From Erigeron canadensis (lineage: Eukaryota; Streptophyta; Magnoliopsida; Asterales; Asteraceae): a stretch of 64,000 nucleotides of DNA. Location of the stretch: assembly GCF_010389155.1 (NCBI RefSeq), contig NC_057769.1, forward strand, positions 11,408,735 through 11,472,734, in the 5' to 3' direction. Shown in pieces: positions 35,464 through 46,200 of this stretch. Made by a program: the position numbers and the translations under genes. Numbering within the stretch: the first letter of the stretch is position 1; each line of letters opens with the position of its first letter. The notes under the pieces were generated by a model, which did no database searches, was not told the origin of the DNA, and worked only from the letters and a program-made list of their open reading frames with translations.

Positions 35464-37443
35464 ATGCCAACCAGACCACCACCTGTATCTCCATCTCCAC
35501 AACCACTTCCGCCGCCACCCAACCACCACAATAACCACCTCATACCACCACTCGCCGTCGCTTTTTCCTTCCTACTAATCCTAACTTTCTGCTTCCGCAA
35601 ATCACGCAAACAACGAACTGTCCCAACCGACTCAAAACCGCCACACAAATTCTCCTACACCGCTCTTCGTACCGCCACGTCATCCTTTTCTCCATCTAAT
35701 CGTCTCGGACAAGGCGGTTTCGGTTCCGTATATCGCGGAACGTTAACTAACAACCAAAACGTCGCCGTTAAAGTCATGGACGCCGGTTCCTTACAAGGCG
35801 AACGTGAGTTTCAAAACGAGCTTTTGTTCGCCGGAAAAATCGATTTTGATCGGATTCTGTCTGTCGTCGGATTCTCATCTGACCGAAAACGACGTCGTAT
35901 GGTGCTTGTGTATGAGCTGATGGATAACGGAAGCTTACAGGACTGTTTGTTTCATAGAAAATGTGTGGAATTAAAAAATTGGAATAAAAGAATATCCGTT
36001 GCTATAGATATAGCAAAAGGTATTGAATATTTGCATCATTATTGTGATCCGCCTATTATACATGGTGATATTAAGCCTAGTAATATTTTATTAGATATTA
36101 ATTTTAATGCTAAAATTGGTGATTTTGGATTAGCTAGGTTTAAATTATTATTACCTGATAATAATAATGAGTGTAGGATTGATTTAAATAGTAAGATTAT
36201 TGAGGACGGTAAAAAAGTTATTTTAGAGGATAATGGATCTGTTTTTGAGGAGACAGAGAGTATAGCTGCTACTACTATTACTGTGTGTGATGAGTTTAGT
36301 GTTGTTCCGGATCAGTCGCCGGAGAGTTTTGTGACTGTTCCGATTGCAGAGACTTCGCCAGAGACGGTGAATCAGTCTCCGAGGATGGATGTTGATGCGG
36401 TGAGTGTTGAGAGTGGTGGCGGTGGGAGTGTGAAGAAGAGTGAGAGGGGGAAGAAGAGTGTTATGGGTAAGGATTGGTGGTGGAAACAAGATAATGGAAT
36501 GTCGGAGTCAGGTCGTGTGAAGGATTATGTGATGGAGTGGATTGGGAGTGAGATTAAGAAGGAGAGGCCTAAGACGGAATGGATTACGACCGGGGCGTCG
36601 TCCAGTGCAGGACAAGTTGGGAAGGGGGAGAAGAAGAGTAAGAATAAGAAACGATTAGATTGGTGGATGTCGTTGGATGAGGATAAGAATGTGAAGAAAC
36701 CAAAGAGGAGGCCAGCTAGGGAATGGTGGAAGGAGGAATACTGTGATGAACTTGCTAGAAAGAGAAAGAAGAATATGAAGAAGCAGGAGAAAGAATTGAG
36801 TAATCTTAATGGTAACAGCGATAATTGGTGGCCTAAAGATGACGAATCGTATGCGGATAAGAAGAAAAAGAGGAGCAGGAGTAGGGGCGGTAGCAGAGGT
36901 AGTGTCGATTGGTGGTTGGATGGTCTTAGTGGTGAGCTTTGGCGCACGAGACATAATAGTCATGATTCGGTCAGCGGTGATATTCCCAAAAGTGGTGGTA
37001 TTAGTAGCACGCCAAGCATGAGGGGGACTGTGTGTTATGTTGCCCCTGAGTATTCATGTGGTGGGGATCTTTCAGAGAAGTGTGATGTTTATAGCTTCGG
37101 GGTTCTTCTTTTAGTTCTGATTGCTGGTCGGAGACCACTCCAGGTGACTGGATCACCCATGTCTGAATTTCAACGGGCTAATCTTCTGTCCTGGGCACGT
37201 CATCTTGCTCGTGCTGGGAAACTTCTTGATCTTGTGGATCAATCTATTCAATCATTAAACAGGGAGCAAGCTTTGGTTTGTGTTACAGTGGCACTTCTCT
37301 GCCTGCAAAAGTCTCCTGCACTTCGCCCTTCTATGAAAGAGGTAGTGGCAATGCTCTCTGGAGAACTGGAGCCACCCCCGCTACCAATGGAATATTCTCC
37401 TTCACCGCCATCTCGTTTCAGATCCCATAGGAAAGCACGGTGA
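35464..37443 (+). CDS. receptor-like Ser/Thr kinase (At2g45590/At4g25390-like)
   Basis: A single-exon gene of 659 residues. A short proline-rich N-terminus without a clear signal peptide is followed by one membrane span (about 26-44) and a basic stop-transfer. The kinase domain starts near residue 63: glycine loop GQGGFG (82-87), ATP-binding lysine in AVKV (103), catalytic HGD-IKPSN (200-206, so a non-RD kinase) and DFGLAR (220-225). The segment between DFG and GTVCYVAPEY (521-530) is about 290 residues long, charged and tryptophan-rich. The kinase C-lobe then completes the fold. Length and architecture fit the Arabidopsis At2g45590/At4g25390 group, presumed plasma-membrane kinases of poorly known function. 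Confidence 0.92.
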   Translation: MPTRPPPVSPSPQPLPPPPNHHNNHLIPPLAVAFSFLLILTFCFRKSRKQRTVPTDSKPPHKFSYTALRTATSSFSPSNRLGQGGFGSVYRGTLTNNQNVAVKVMDAGSLQGEREFQNELLFAGKIDFDRILSVVGFSSDRKRRRMVLVYELMDNGSLQDCLFHRKCVELKNWNKRISVAIDIAKGIEYLHHYCDPPIIHGDIKPSNILLDINFNAKIGDFGLARFKLLLPDNNNECRIDLNSKIIEDGKKVILEDNGSVFEETESIAATTITVCDEFSVVPDQSPESFVTVPIAETSPETVNQSPRMDVDAVSVESGGGGSVKKSERGKKSVMGKDWWWKQDNGMSESGRVKDYVMEWIGSEIKKERPKTEWITTGASSSAGQVGKGEKKSKNKKRLDWWMSLDEDKNVKKPKRRPAREWWKEEYCDELARKRKKNMKKQEKELSNLNGNSDNWWPKDDESYADKKKKRSRSRGGSRGSVDWWLDGLSGELWRTRHNSHDSVSGDIPKSGGISSTPSMRGTVCYVAPEYSCGGDLSEKCDVYSFGVLLLVLIAGRRPLQVTGSPMSEFQRANLLSWARHLARAGKLLDLVDQSIQSLNREQALVCVTVALLCLQKSPALRPSMKEVVAMLSGELEPPPLPMEYSPSPPSRFRSHRKAR

Positions 37444-37940
37444 GTTTCTTGTTTTTGTTTAAAATCATCTTTATTGAATAGTTTTATGCAGATGTAAATA
37501 ACTGATTGTGAAAGCATATCTGTAGGTTTGTATGTTCAAGATGACTTTCATTTTATTCTATATTTACTAGCGAGTATTGACTGTTATGTTCCTCTTTCTA
37601 ATCGGCTAATTATTGAATAGAAAACCACAATCCTAGTCTCATGTAATGAAAATGAGAGCCTGGAATCAGATTTGTTTGCAACAAAATATGGGCAAGATGT
37701 ATGAATACTTGAATACTTTGATCTAGAGCAGCTAGTCAGCTACATCTTTATATCCAAGAAAACGAATGTGGGTCTCGCTCATGTGCAGACATAAATCAAT
37801 CACTAAGGTAATTAACTGTTTACATAGTCCTCTTTTGATGTTTTAATATATGTGAATATCGCTAGATTAACATCGATTCAGTCTGATTAAACAAGAGTTC
37901 TTGGTAGTTATAACTAAATTATTGCTTTATGTCGTAATTT
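37444..37940. other. kinase 3' region, no further gene seen
   Basis: Probably contains the kinase 3' UTR. No separate coding sequence is recognised before the NFXL2-like remnants. Confidence 0.45.
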
Positions 37941-37960
37941 TAGGTTAAAATATATTTTGT

Positions 37961-38551
37961 CCAGCCGCATAACTGGCACTATGGAGCCTGCCCACCATGT
38001 GCTTTGTGACGAGGAAACCCTTATGGGCACGATTGCAAGCTAAGGTTTGTCATCGGAATTTCCTTTTCTCTTTCTTGCAACTATTTAGTATTGTGCTACT
38101 TATTTTATCTTGATTTCATATGTTAACTGAAGGTGTCATGGTGCTATACCTCCTCCTAATCCCGAGTTTACTTTGAGACCAAAGAAAAAGAGAATATCTT
38201 CAGAGTGGAAGTACTCTTGGGCTCCTGGCTCTATATGCCCACCGTGCCCAGAACTTGTTTGGAGGTCATGTGTTGGTGAACATATTGCAGCCAAGAAGAT
38301 GGTAGAACATTTCAAACATACTTAACTTTCTTTTTAAGGAATTGATATTACTTTTCTTTCTCTGAAAACAAGACTATAAATATATTAATTCTTGTTATGC
38401 AGATGATCTGCCCAAATAAGGCAAAGTTTTCTTGTGATACTTATTGTGGAAACCTTTTCCCATCTGGCAATCATTTTTGCGCTAAAACAGTAAAACCTGC
38501 CATTCTCTCATCATGGTTCCATGTGAAGAGTGCAATTTACCTTGCCTACAG
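37961..38551 (+). pseudogene. NFX1-type zinc-finger pseudogene fragment (NFXL2-like)
   Basis: Three exon remnants with introns. Exon A (37961-38041) reads HNWHYGACPPCAL, then a stop and small deletions, then GHDCKLR. Exon B (about 38133-38300) reads CHGAIPPPNPEFTLRP and ICPPCPELVWRSCVGEH. Exon C (38401-38551) reads MICPNKAKFSCDTYCGN and GNHFCAKT, then an 8-bp direct duplication shifts the frame. Splice sites remain recognisable. The order matches the middle of NFXL2, a plant NFX1-like zinc-finger regulator. Both ends of the gene are missing, so it cannot make a full product. Confidence 0.72.
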
Positions 38552-40387
38552 GTCAGGCATCTCTTATTTTGGCATGTTTTCCTTTTCTGTACCCTTTTTT
38601 TGGTTTATATTAGTCTATTCTTTTCGTTATACATTTGTAATTATTTGTACGTGAGTTTTTTGTTTTAAATGCACATGAACCTACCTGGCTGATAGTTATG
38701 ATACTAGTCACACTACAAATTTTGATGGACAATTTGAGAATTTCGCTAAATGAACTTTGTGAGATCATGGGTTTAAAGCATCCTGATCTGGTATTAAACT
38801 TATCAAATTAAGGTAAACAAAAGCAAACTGTTATAGCTGAACATGAGGTTACACCATCCCAAGGGTGTTGTGTCTTGTAGGATTAGAAAGTTTCAGTAAA
38901 AGATCTGTTAAATACGGTTATCGTATAATTACAATAATGGGAAAGAAGAAATTGATTAACTGATTGGTACAAAGTGCCCTTAATTTTCTTACAAGTTTAC
39001 GTTTAAGTTCATTGTTGGTTGATGTAGAGGTATTATGTATTTTGGCTTTATAGTATTTTTTTAGTTAATTGTAAAACTGTTTAAGCGAGTGTTTTCTTCT
39101 CCAGGTCTAAAAATATTGTTGTTCAATATATCGTCGAACACTTATACTATTTAATGTGGATACATAATAGATGATTTGGTTTGCTCGTCTTGATAGAATA
39201 TATAAAAAAAGAGAATTATTGAGCATCTGATCTATTTAGTGTCATCTAGGAAATGATGTTATGTCTCCCGTGAAATTTGCATTCATTATGGCATGATGCA
39301 TTTGTAGGAGGAGATATTAAGTTCATTTGAAAAGATAGTGTTCAGGATTTTGGTGAAACACAGACTTCAAACTTGGAACAACTTTTACAATCCGCATACT
39401 TTTGGAAGAAAAAAAACTCTATATATGGATCAATGCCCTTGGTCTGGTTACATCCGAAAAAAGGCCTCGTTGAAATTTAAGGCAGCGTGAGCTTCAAACT
39501 CGTGTCCTCCTGTTGAAGAATCCCATACCCCTATATTGCACAGTAGATGATGGGACATATCCAATTAAGTTGACGTAATGCTATCTGAATCTTAACAAAG
39601 ACTATCTTTTTATATGGGAATGTAGGGGCTTTCAGATGACATATATAGTAATGTGTCAGAATCAGATGGATTAAAAGAAGAAATGTATACATATTATGAC
39701 CAGTGTGGTTTTTTGATATGGATGCTGCCAAATCTTTTATATTTAACCACAACAGATAAGATTAGTTTGAAAATGAAGGGTATGCTTTGAAATTTTAGAA
39801 GTACATAGTATAGAATGAGTCGCTGGATAATAAAGTAAATTTTTCTTTTGGCTGACGATACATTTCTCGATTATGATGGTGATGATTGCTTTACGGTTTC
39901 CTTTGTAATTTACATGCATTATTTGATATTAACTTTTTCTTTAATCAGACATTACAAACCCCAAACCTGTAAGCTTGCTAGTTTCACATATGTTTTTTTA
40001 TCAGGACTCCCATTATGTTATTTTTGTTATAGCTTCATTTTTAAAAAAAATTGGAATGATTGTTTTATCCTTCCAAGTTTATACAATTTTTTTTTTCTTC
40101 TGTTTGTTACTTTGTTTGCCAAAGCATTGCCTCATATGCTATATATACTTACCGGATACCAAATGGGTCTGCTGTTCTTTTTTTGTTTTTTGTTTTTTGT
40201 TTTTTGTCATAGATTATTTAGTGTCAGTTATGAATCATAACAATTAATCTTTTGAATAAAATTATATAAGAGGTTTTGTGCTTCTAGGGTACATTTTTGG
40301 AATTTTATCCTCATTTGACCCATTCATAAGTAGATTGGCACTTCTAGGAAACTATAAAGTTTTGAGTTGCTGATGATACACACTTGC
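38552..40387. other. intergenic, no gene seen
   Basis: AT-rich, with poly-T stretches near 40090 and 40175-40205. The open frames at 39848-40240 and 39975-40247 are low-complexity phenylalanine-rich artefacts. Confidence 0.45.
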
Positions 40388-40474
40388 AGGTACCCACCAA
40401 GTGGAATTTTCGTTTGTAGGTGATAGGTATGGAACGCCAGATCAACCACCACCGCCTGCATATATGATCGTGAT
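40388..40474 (+). other. orphan exon-like segment, unidentified
   Basis: Follows a tttgcag-like acceptor (acacttgcag). The frame ggt-acc-cac reads GTHQVEFSF, then GDRYGTPDQPPPPAYMIV, and stops at TAA near 40495. The composition looks protein-like, but no family is recognised. It could be the last exon of the decayed NFXL2-like locus or of another gene. Positions 40475-41188 hold nothing recognisable. Confidence 0.3.
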
Positions 40475-41188
40475 GTCAGCCCAAGGAGCACTTTATTAAA
40501 AATCTATGGGGACAGCTGGTCCGTATGACCCTTCTAGAAGAGAAGGAGGCTGCCCTCATTGTTTGACTATTGAAAACCTTTCTACATGTCTGCTGCGAAT
40601 AGTTAGAACTCATTTTCTGCTTTCTTGTCTTGCTTAGTACTAGAATCGCATAGTTATTAACGATTTAGATTGTTCTGTTTAAATGTTTAATAGGCATTTC
40701 GTTTGTATGGGTATTCTGTATTTGTTCTCGATACAGAATATTCATTCATCGTACAAAATTTGTTGAGATTCATTTAATGTGATAAATTTGAAAAAAATAG
40801 TCCCACGTACAATACTGTAATCTATGTCGTCGCTTAATATTGTCACTAGAAGTCTAGAACAGTAAAAGTTGTAAGTATCGTCAGAGTTGACCAATGCACG
40901 GATCAGAAAAACCGGGTAAAGGGTCAAAATAGTATAACGGAAGCACTTTATGTAATTACGTTTGATCATGGAATCTGTAGCTGCCTTTGATCTGAAGTAC
41001 TCCCAATGGCAATAAGAGTAGAAAACTCTTCTCAATATGCTTAATTTGGTGATACTGCATTGGATTAGATGTGTATACTGCACTAATTTTATCACAGTAA
41101 ACCATAGTAGCAATTCTAAGAGAGAGTTTAAGTCTTTGAGAGAGCATTATGTGATCAATTTTGAATGGAGAGTTGGAGACTAACAATG

Positions 41189-41278
41189 TACCGAACACAA
41201 CTAATAGAAATTTAAGCTGCAAAAATCCCAAGCTACCGAACACAACTAATAGAAATTTAAGCTGCAAAAATCCCAAGC
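41189..41278. repeat. perfect 45-bp tandem duplication
   Basis: Two adjacent copies of a 45-bp unit beginning taccgaacacaactaatag and ending cccaagc (41189-41233 and 41234-41278) show no visible mismatch, implying a recent event. Confidence 0.85.
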
Positions 41279-41689
41279 AACTGTTTAGCAAGCCCCATCC
41301 TGATATATTCATATATACAGCCTAAGCAGTGTGACCGTTTGTAAGTCACCAGAATAGGTTTGAAAACATCTACGGAAATAAGTATATCATATACTATAAC
41401 TGTATGTAATTGTATCTCCGTTTGTGGCAACATAGCAATTTTTGGGGCTTTACATATACGTTTCATTAACCATATATGTGACTCATTTTCAGAGTTCCTA
41501 ATAGTATGATAGCTTGGTTGGTTAATGGTTATATCATGAAAAATGATCGTTAATTTATATATTTCACTTTTCACAAACTGAATCCCATTATTATGGACTT
41601 ACATTGCTTCTTAAAACAAAAGGATATAATTAAGGGATTTGTCAAATATATAACGGATCATATGTTTCACATGTGTGACTTGGATGAGC

Positions 41690-41824
41690 TTTTATTATAA
41701 CCACGGCATTTATACCCAACACACGGGCTGGGTTCTGGAGCATCTGTTTTGCATTTTATGAAAGTTTCAATTCTATGTCCGACCTGTGGGCTTGGTCCTT
41801 CAATAGTAATCGGCGTTATAGCTT
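41690..41824 (-). pseudogene. CEP: out-of-frame tail of the CEP precursor
   Basis: In the frame abandoned at about 41877, translation continues past the present stop. It contains two more degenerate CEP-like cores, EGPSPQVGH (near 41785) and EPSPCVGY (near 41720). They lack the FRPT half, so it is uncertain that they ever yielded active peptides. Confidence 0.6.
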
Positions 41825-42709
41825 TCATCGTATTCTGCATGGGTGCAACCTTTTGAGGGATATTCTGAAAGCTTGTCTGTCGGGTGGTCCTTCATGACCA
41901 ACACCTGGGCTTGGTCCTGGTTCCATTGGTCTAAAATCTTTCATCTCATACATCTTCATAGAATAGATATTTTGAAAGCTTCTCTCGGGTGGACCTTCAT
42001 GACCAGCACCTGGGCTTGGTCCTGGTTCTGTTGGTCTAAAATCTTTCTTCTCATATTTCTTCATAGAATGGATAGTTTGAAAGCTTGTGCCGGGTGGGAT
42101 TTCATGACCAACACCTGGGCTTGGTCCTGGTTCCGTTGGTCTAAAAGCTTTCTTCTCATACTTTTTTAGAGAAAGAGGCACGGGGAGTGGTCCTTGAATA
42201 GTCGGTGTAAAAGCTTCCGTCGTATCTTGGATAGGTGCACCTTCTTGATGAATACTCTGAAAGCTTGTGTCGGGTGGTCCTTCATGACCAGCACCTGGGC
42301 TTTGTCCTGGTTCAGTTGGTCTAAAATCTTTCATTTCATACTTCTTCATAGAATAGATATATTGAAAGCTTCCCTCCGGTGGGCCTTCATGACCGGCACC
42401 TGGGCTTGGTCCTGTTTCCGTTGGTCTAAAATCTTTTTTCTCATATTTCTTCATAGAATGGATGGTTTGAAAGCTTGTGCCAGGTGGGATTTCATGACCA
42501 ACACCTGGGCTCGGTCCTGGTTCCGTTGGTCTAAAAGCTTTCTTCTCATATTTCTCTAGAGAAAGAGGCCGTGCATCCACATGCACATGAGACGCTGAAT
42601 TAGACTTAGCTAAATGATGCATCTTATGCAGTCGCAATGCTTCGATAAAATAGTGACCTTGCTGTAGAAGAACACAAACAAGTAGCATTTTCATGATGGA
42701 AGTTCCCAT
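41825..42709 (-). CDS. CEP: multi-domain CEP peptide hormone precursor
   Basis: A 294-residue secreted precursor. MKMLLVCVLLQQGHYFIEA forms an N-terminal signal peptide. Six CEP motifs follow, such as AFRPTEPGPSPGVGH and DFRPTEPGPSPGAGH; one has P-to-T (ETGPSPGAGH), one has Q (PGQSPGAGH) and the last has M for T. In the family, 15-residue peptides are cut from such precursors, proline-hydroxylated, and read by CEPR receptor kinases as nitrogen-status and root-development signals. Residues about 52-181 and 182-294 are two copies of a three-CEP cassette (390-bp period). Relative to the first cassette, two extra bases near 41877 shift the frame, so the last 18 residues are out of register. A transposon begins 241 bp upstream. 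Confidence 0.9.
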   Translation of the reverse strand: MGTSIMKMLLVCVLLQQGHYFIEALRLHKMHHLAKSNSASHVHVDARPLSLEKYEKKAFRPTEPGPSPGVGHEIPPGTSFQTIHSMKKYEKKDFRPTETGPSPGAGHEGPPEGSFQYIYSMKKYEMKDFRPTEPGQSPGAGHEGPPDTSFQSIHQEGAPIQDTTEAFTPTIQGPLPVPLSLKKYEKKAFRPTEPGPSPGVGHEIPPGTSFQTIHSMKKYEKKDFRPTEPGPSPGAGHEGPPERSFQNIYSMKMYEMKDFRPMEPGPSPGVGHEGPPDRQAFRISLKRLHPCRIR

Positions 42710-43076
42710 TGAAAAATGACAGTTTGATTATGTATTGCAAAGTCATGGCCAGTGATGTGATTTATATGTTTTATAGAAAGCCTGCTGAACACATTAATTA
42801 TCAGTTAATTTTAATACGTTTTGAAAGAATTAAGTTATGTCTAAAATCTTGCTTTGAAACTGTTACATTATGTTTAGAAGATGAATGTAATTTAATACGA
42901 GTATTTGGTAACATAACATTGATTTGCAATGTTTCCAATAAAAGGAATTGGGGATTGCTATATGCAGCCCTATAGGCTGTAGATAAGAATTAATATTTCT
43001 TTTAAAATTAATCGATAATAAATCAAAGATTCTCTTAATTAATTGTTACTAACTAAATTACTTTCATTCCCTGTTT

Positions 43077-43337
43077 TAGGGATGGGCATGGGACCGGTCC
43101 CGTCCCGTACCGGGACGGGTCCCGAAAATCTCAAAAATGTGGTACCGGTCCCGGTCCCAAATAAGGCGGGATCGGGACGGTACCGGGAAATCCCGTAGTT
43201 CGTGGGATTTTCCCGGTCCCGTCCCGGTCCCAATCCCGAAAACCATCAAATTCTAATACCGGTCCCGATCCCACTTGGGACTCGGTACCACTTCCCGGTA
43301 CCGGGACTCTGGACTTGGGATTTTCGGCTCATCCCTA
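43077..43337. mobile_element. hAT-type MITE of CCGGTCCCG repeats, nested in the MULE
   Basis: Ends are TAGGGATGGGCA and, inverted, TAGGGATGAGCC. The 8-bp target duplication is CCCTGTTT / CCCTATTT (43069-43076, 43338-43345), with one mismatch. The interior is built of short GC-rich palindromes such as accggtcccgtcccg and gtaccggga. Confidence 0.85.
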
Positions 43338-43607
43338 CCCTATTTTGACTCCAGTTACTTCGTAATATTGAAATCAACCCATTATAAGTTTTTTTTTTTT
43401 CATTTTTGTGTATAACCTGTGATACATGATTCATAGGGAACCAAAGTAAATGAAACCAAAGTAAATCAAAAGACAGAGTATAAACCAAACTAAAAACCAA
43501 AGTAAAACCAACGTTTACACGTTAAAAAGACAAAGTATAAACCGTCATACAACACGTTATTAGAATGTTCGCAAATCAAAAGACGAAATACGATAAAATG
43601 TGGTGGC

Positions 43608-46200
43608 CTAGTACTTCAAACTGAACACCGGGTTTAGTCCAAGATCATGTGTCATTTCTTTCCTCCTCTTTGCTGGCTGATTTGAAGAGGCGTTTTCCCC
43701 ATCAACAATGTTTTCCTTGTTATGACATGTGGTCCTCGTATGTCCAAGTTCTTTGCATATAGAACATTTGTTACGCGTTTTACTTGCCACTTCTTTTCCA
43801 CCCTTGATACGCCCCTTCTTTGGACGACCTTTTACTGCTGATTTTGGGGGACACAAAATGGTGCATCTTTTTTCCGATTCAGTGCCTTTGACAGTTTTAT
43901 GAGTGAATGACACATTTGCTGATACAGGTTGCATGACACTGGCACTTTGAAATGAATCTAGACTCCAACGTAAAGGAAAATATACCCTTGGTATCTCAAA
44001 ACAATCCTTGTGAAGAAGTGCCCGAAATATATGACGGCAAAGTATTCCCCAAAACTCAAAATTTTTGCAGCTACACAAAGCAATGTGCCCATCCCAAAAA
44101 ACTTGATGACTTTTATGATTTTCACTTTCAAAGTAACGTATGATAAAGTCATTACCTTCGACACGCACAATTAGATATTGGTTTGCTCTTTCAAATCCGG
44201 CTTGAAAAATCTTGAAAGCAAATGGGGTAAGAATTCCATAAGCTTGTTCTTCCAAAGGCGATTTTGTCTTCAAAGAAGTCTGTGCAAGTATACTTGACAT
44301 TTTATCTTTCACCTCGTTAATTCCAATGTCTTCAATTGCTAAATCAATCTATAAGTAAAAAGTTACAACTAAAGTTATAAAGAAAGAAGAATTTCATATT
44401 TATCCAATATTAACACCCTAAATGATAGCATGGTTCCATTGAACAGAAAAGATATCAAGTTTATCAATACTGATTGTCATCCAAGTAATATAAACTAATG
44501 CATACATCCATTGAAGAACATAAAGTTTCGACTTTTATTATATATTTGCAAAGTTAAGAATCTATGTAGATTATCCAAATTTGACCTCCTATCACCAAGC
44601 AGAATCATTACAAATTGTGAAATTTTATTCAATATCACCAAAACTCATGCAAAATTATTAAGTATCCTAATGTAAGATATTAAATCAGGGGCAACAAACA
44701 ATTATAAATGGGCATATGATAGAATTGAAATTAATATTGGGAATATGGAAAATATGATCTAAAGTTATAAGGTGGTACCTGTTTAACAAAATCTCTCAAA
44801 CTTGTGTGTGAGAAAACAAATCGTTTAATAAAAGAATTCATGCTCTCTGATCTAGTTGATTTCATTCCACCAAAAATATAATTTCGATGGTAAGCAGGTG
44901 CCCATGACTTCCTAATTTTGTACAAGCCTTTCACATGATTGTTCTTTTGTAAGTTATACTTTGAAACAATTAATGGCCAATTATGCTCGAACTCTTCTAT
45001 TGAAGTCATCTTATAAAGTGTATAGAAATCACCACACCAACTTTGGTACCGAGTGCGAAGAAGAGCTGAAAACCAACAGCTAAACTTTGCAGTGATATGC
45101 CATATACAAAAGCTATGTTTTGTAGTTGGCATTTCAGTTCCAATTGCTTCAGACATCCATGGATCCTGATCTGTAATGATTGTCTTTGATGGTTTTTTCA
45201 TGACGGTCACAAAAGTCTGTACATTAATGAAAAAGGTAGATATGAATTCCATAATATATATAAATAATATATTGAATTTCTAGAAAGACATACCTTCATC
45301 AACCATGTAAACGTTTTTACAGTCTCGTTACGAAGAAGTGCACTTGCAAACAAAACCGTCTTTCCATGATTATTAATGCCAACAAAAAATGCACATGACA
45401 TGTCATATGCATTGACCTTATAAGTCGTATCAAGTACAACTACATCACCAAATTTTTGACACCACTCGAAACTTTGAGGATGACACCAAAATATGTTTTC
45501 TAGCCTATTATCTTCATCAATAGTATATGCATACTCAAACTTATTATTCTTTTCTTTTGAAGCCTCCATGTAACTAATAAGGTCAATTGCATCATTATGT
45601 CCAACTTCTCTCCTCATTTTAGTAAACAAATTACGGACATCTTTTTCTTGGGAAGAAAGATCACCATGTTTCACCTCTTTTTGCAGTTCCATTACATGAA
45701 TAATTTGTCGAACATTGAGCCCGGCCTTTTTGTATAGCAAAATTTGTTGTTCATCCTCTAGAGTGATAATGCGGTTACAAGGAAGAAATCTCATTTCATT
45801 TTGTGATAGTAGTTCATGATTGTGAGCTTTTACGAATGTTGTGACATGTCATTCTTCAGGGAATATATCACAACTCTTTTTCAAAGTAACACGCATATGA
45901 GCGTTACACTCACATTTTTTTTGACCACCTATTTCGTTGATTTTTGGAAGGATCAACTAGTTTGACTCGCTTCTTTCCTTCACGATGACAACAAATATCA
46001 CGTCTAAGTGTCTTATCGTTTCTTTTATCAGATCGATATTTAAGAACAGCAAAACCTTGTTGTTTGGCATAATTGTTGTAGAAAATATATGCCTCCTCAG
46101 AAGTGCTAAAGGTTTGGCCAATGAAAGGTTTGTTATTCAAAGTTTCATCGATAACATCTTCGTCGTAATCCTCGACTGGAGGATTGTTCAAATCAAACAT
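43608..46200 (-). pseudogene. FAR1/FHY3-type MULE transposase, one frameshift and one nonsense
   Basis: Starts MFDLNNPPVEDYDEDVI at 46200. Exon 1 (to 45294) has the FAR1 DNA-binding domain and the start of the MULE transposase core (DVVVLDTTYKVNAYDM). Exon 2 (45216-44779) has IITDQDPWMSEAI and the rest of the core. Exon 3 (44348-43608) has the SWIM zinc finger (CSCKNFEFWGILCRHIF) and a CCHC knuckle (CSICKELGHTRTTCH). Introns are GT-AG. An eight-A run near 45908 shifts the frame, and a TGA near 45857 truncates the DNA-binding domain. Everything downstream is open. The intact protein would cut and paste the element. Confidence 0.85.

Noticed and set aside
36223..36963. Long minus-strand frames opposite the kinase
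   Set aside because: Shadow frames caused by G-rich codon use on the sense strand; low-complexity Leu/Ser composition.
39848..40247. Phe-rich open frames
   Set aside because: They arise from poly-T runs and have no family resemblance.
41843..42559. Plus-strand frames opposite the CEP gene with repeated WSKIF segments
   Set aside because: They are the antisense reading of the CEP cassette repeats; the minus strand has the signal peptide and CEP motifs.
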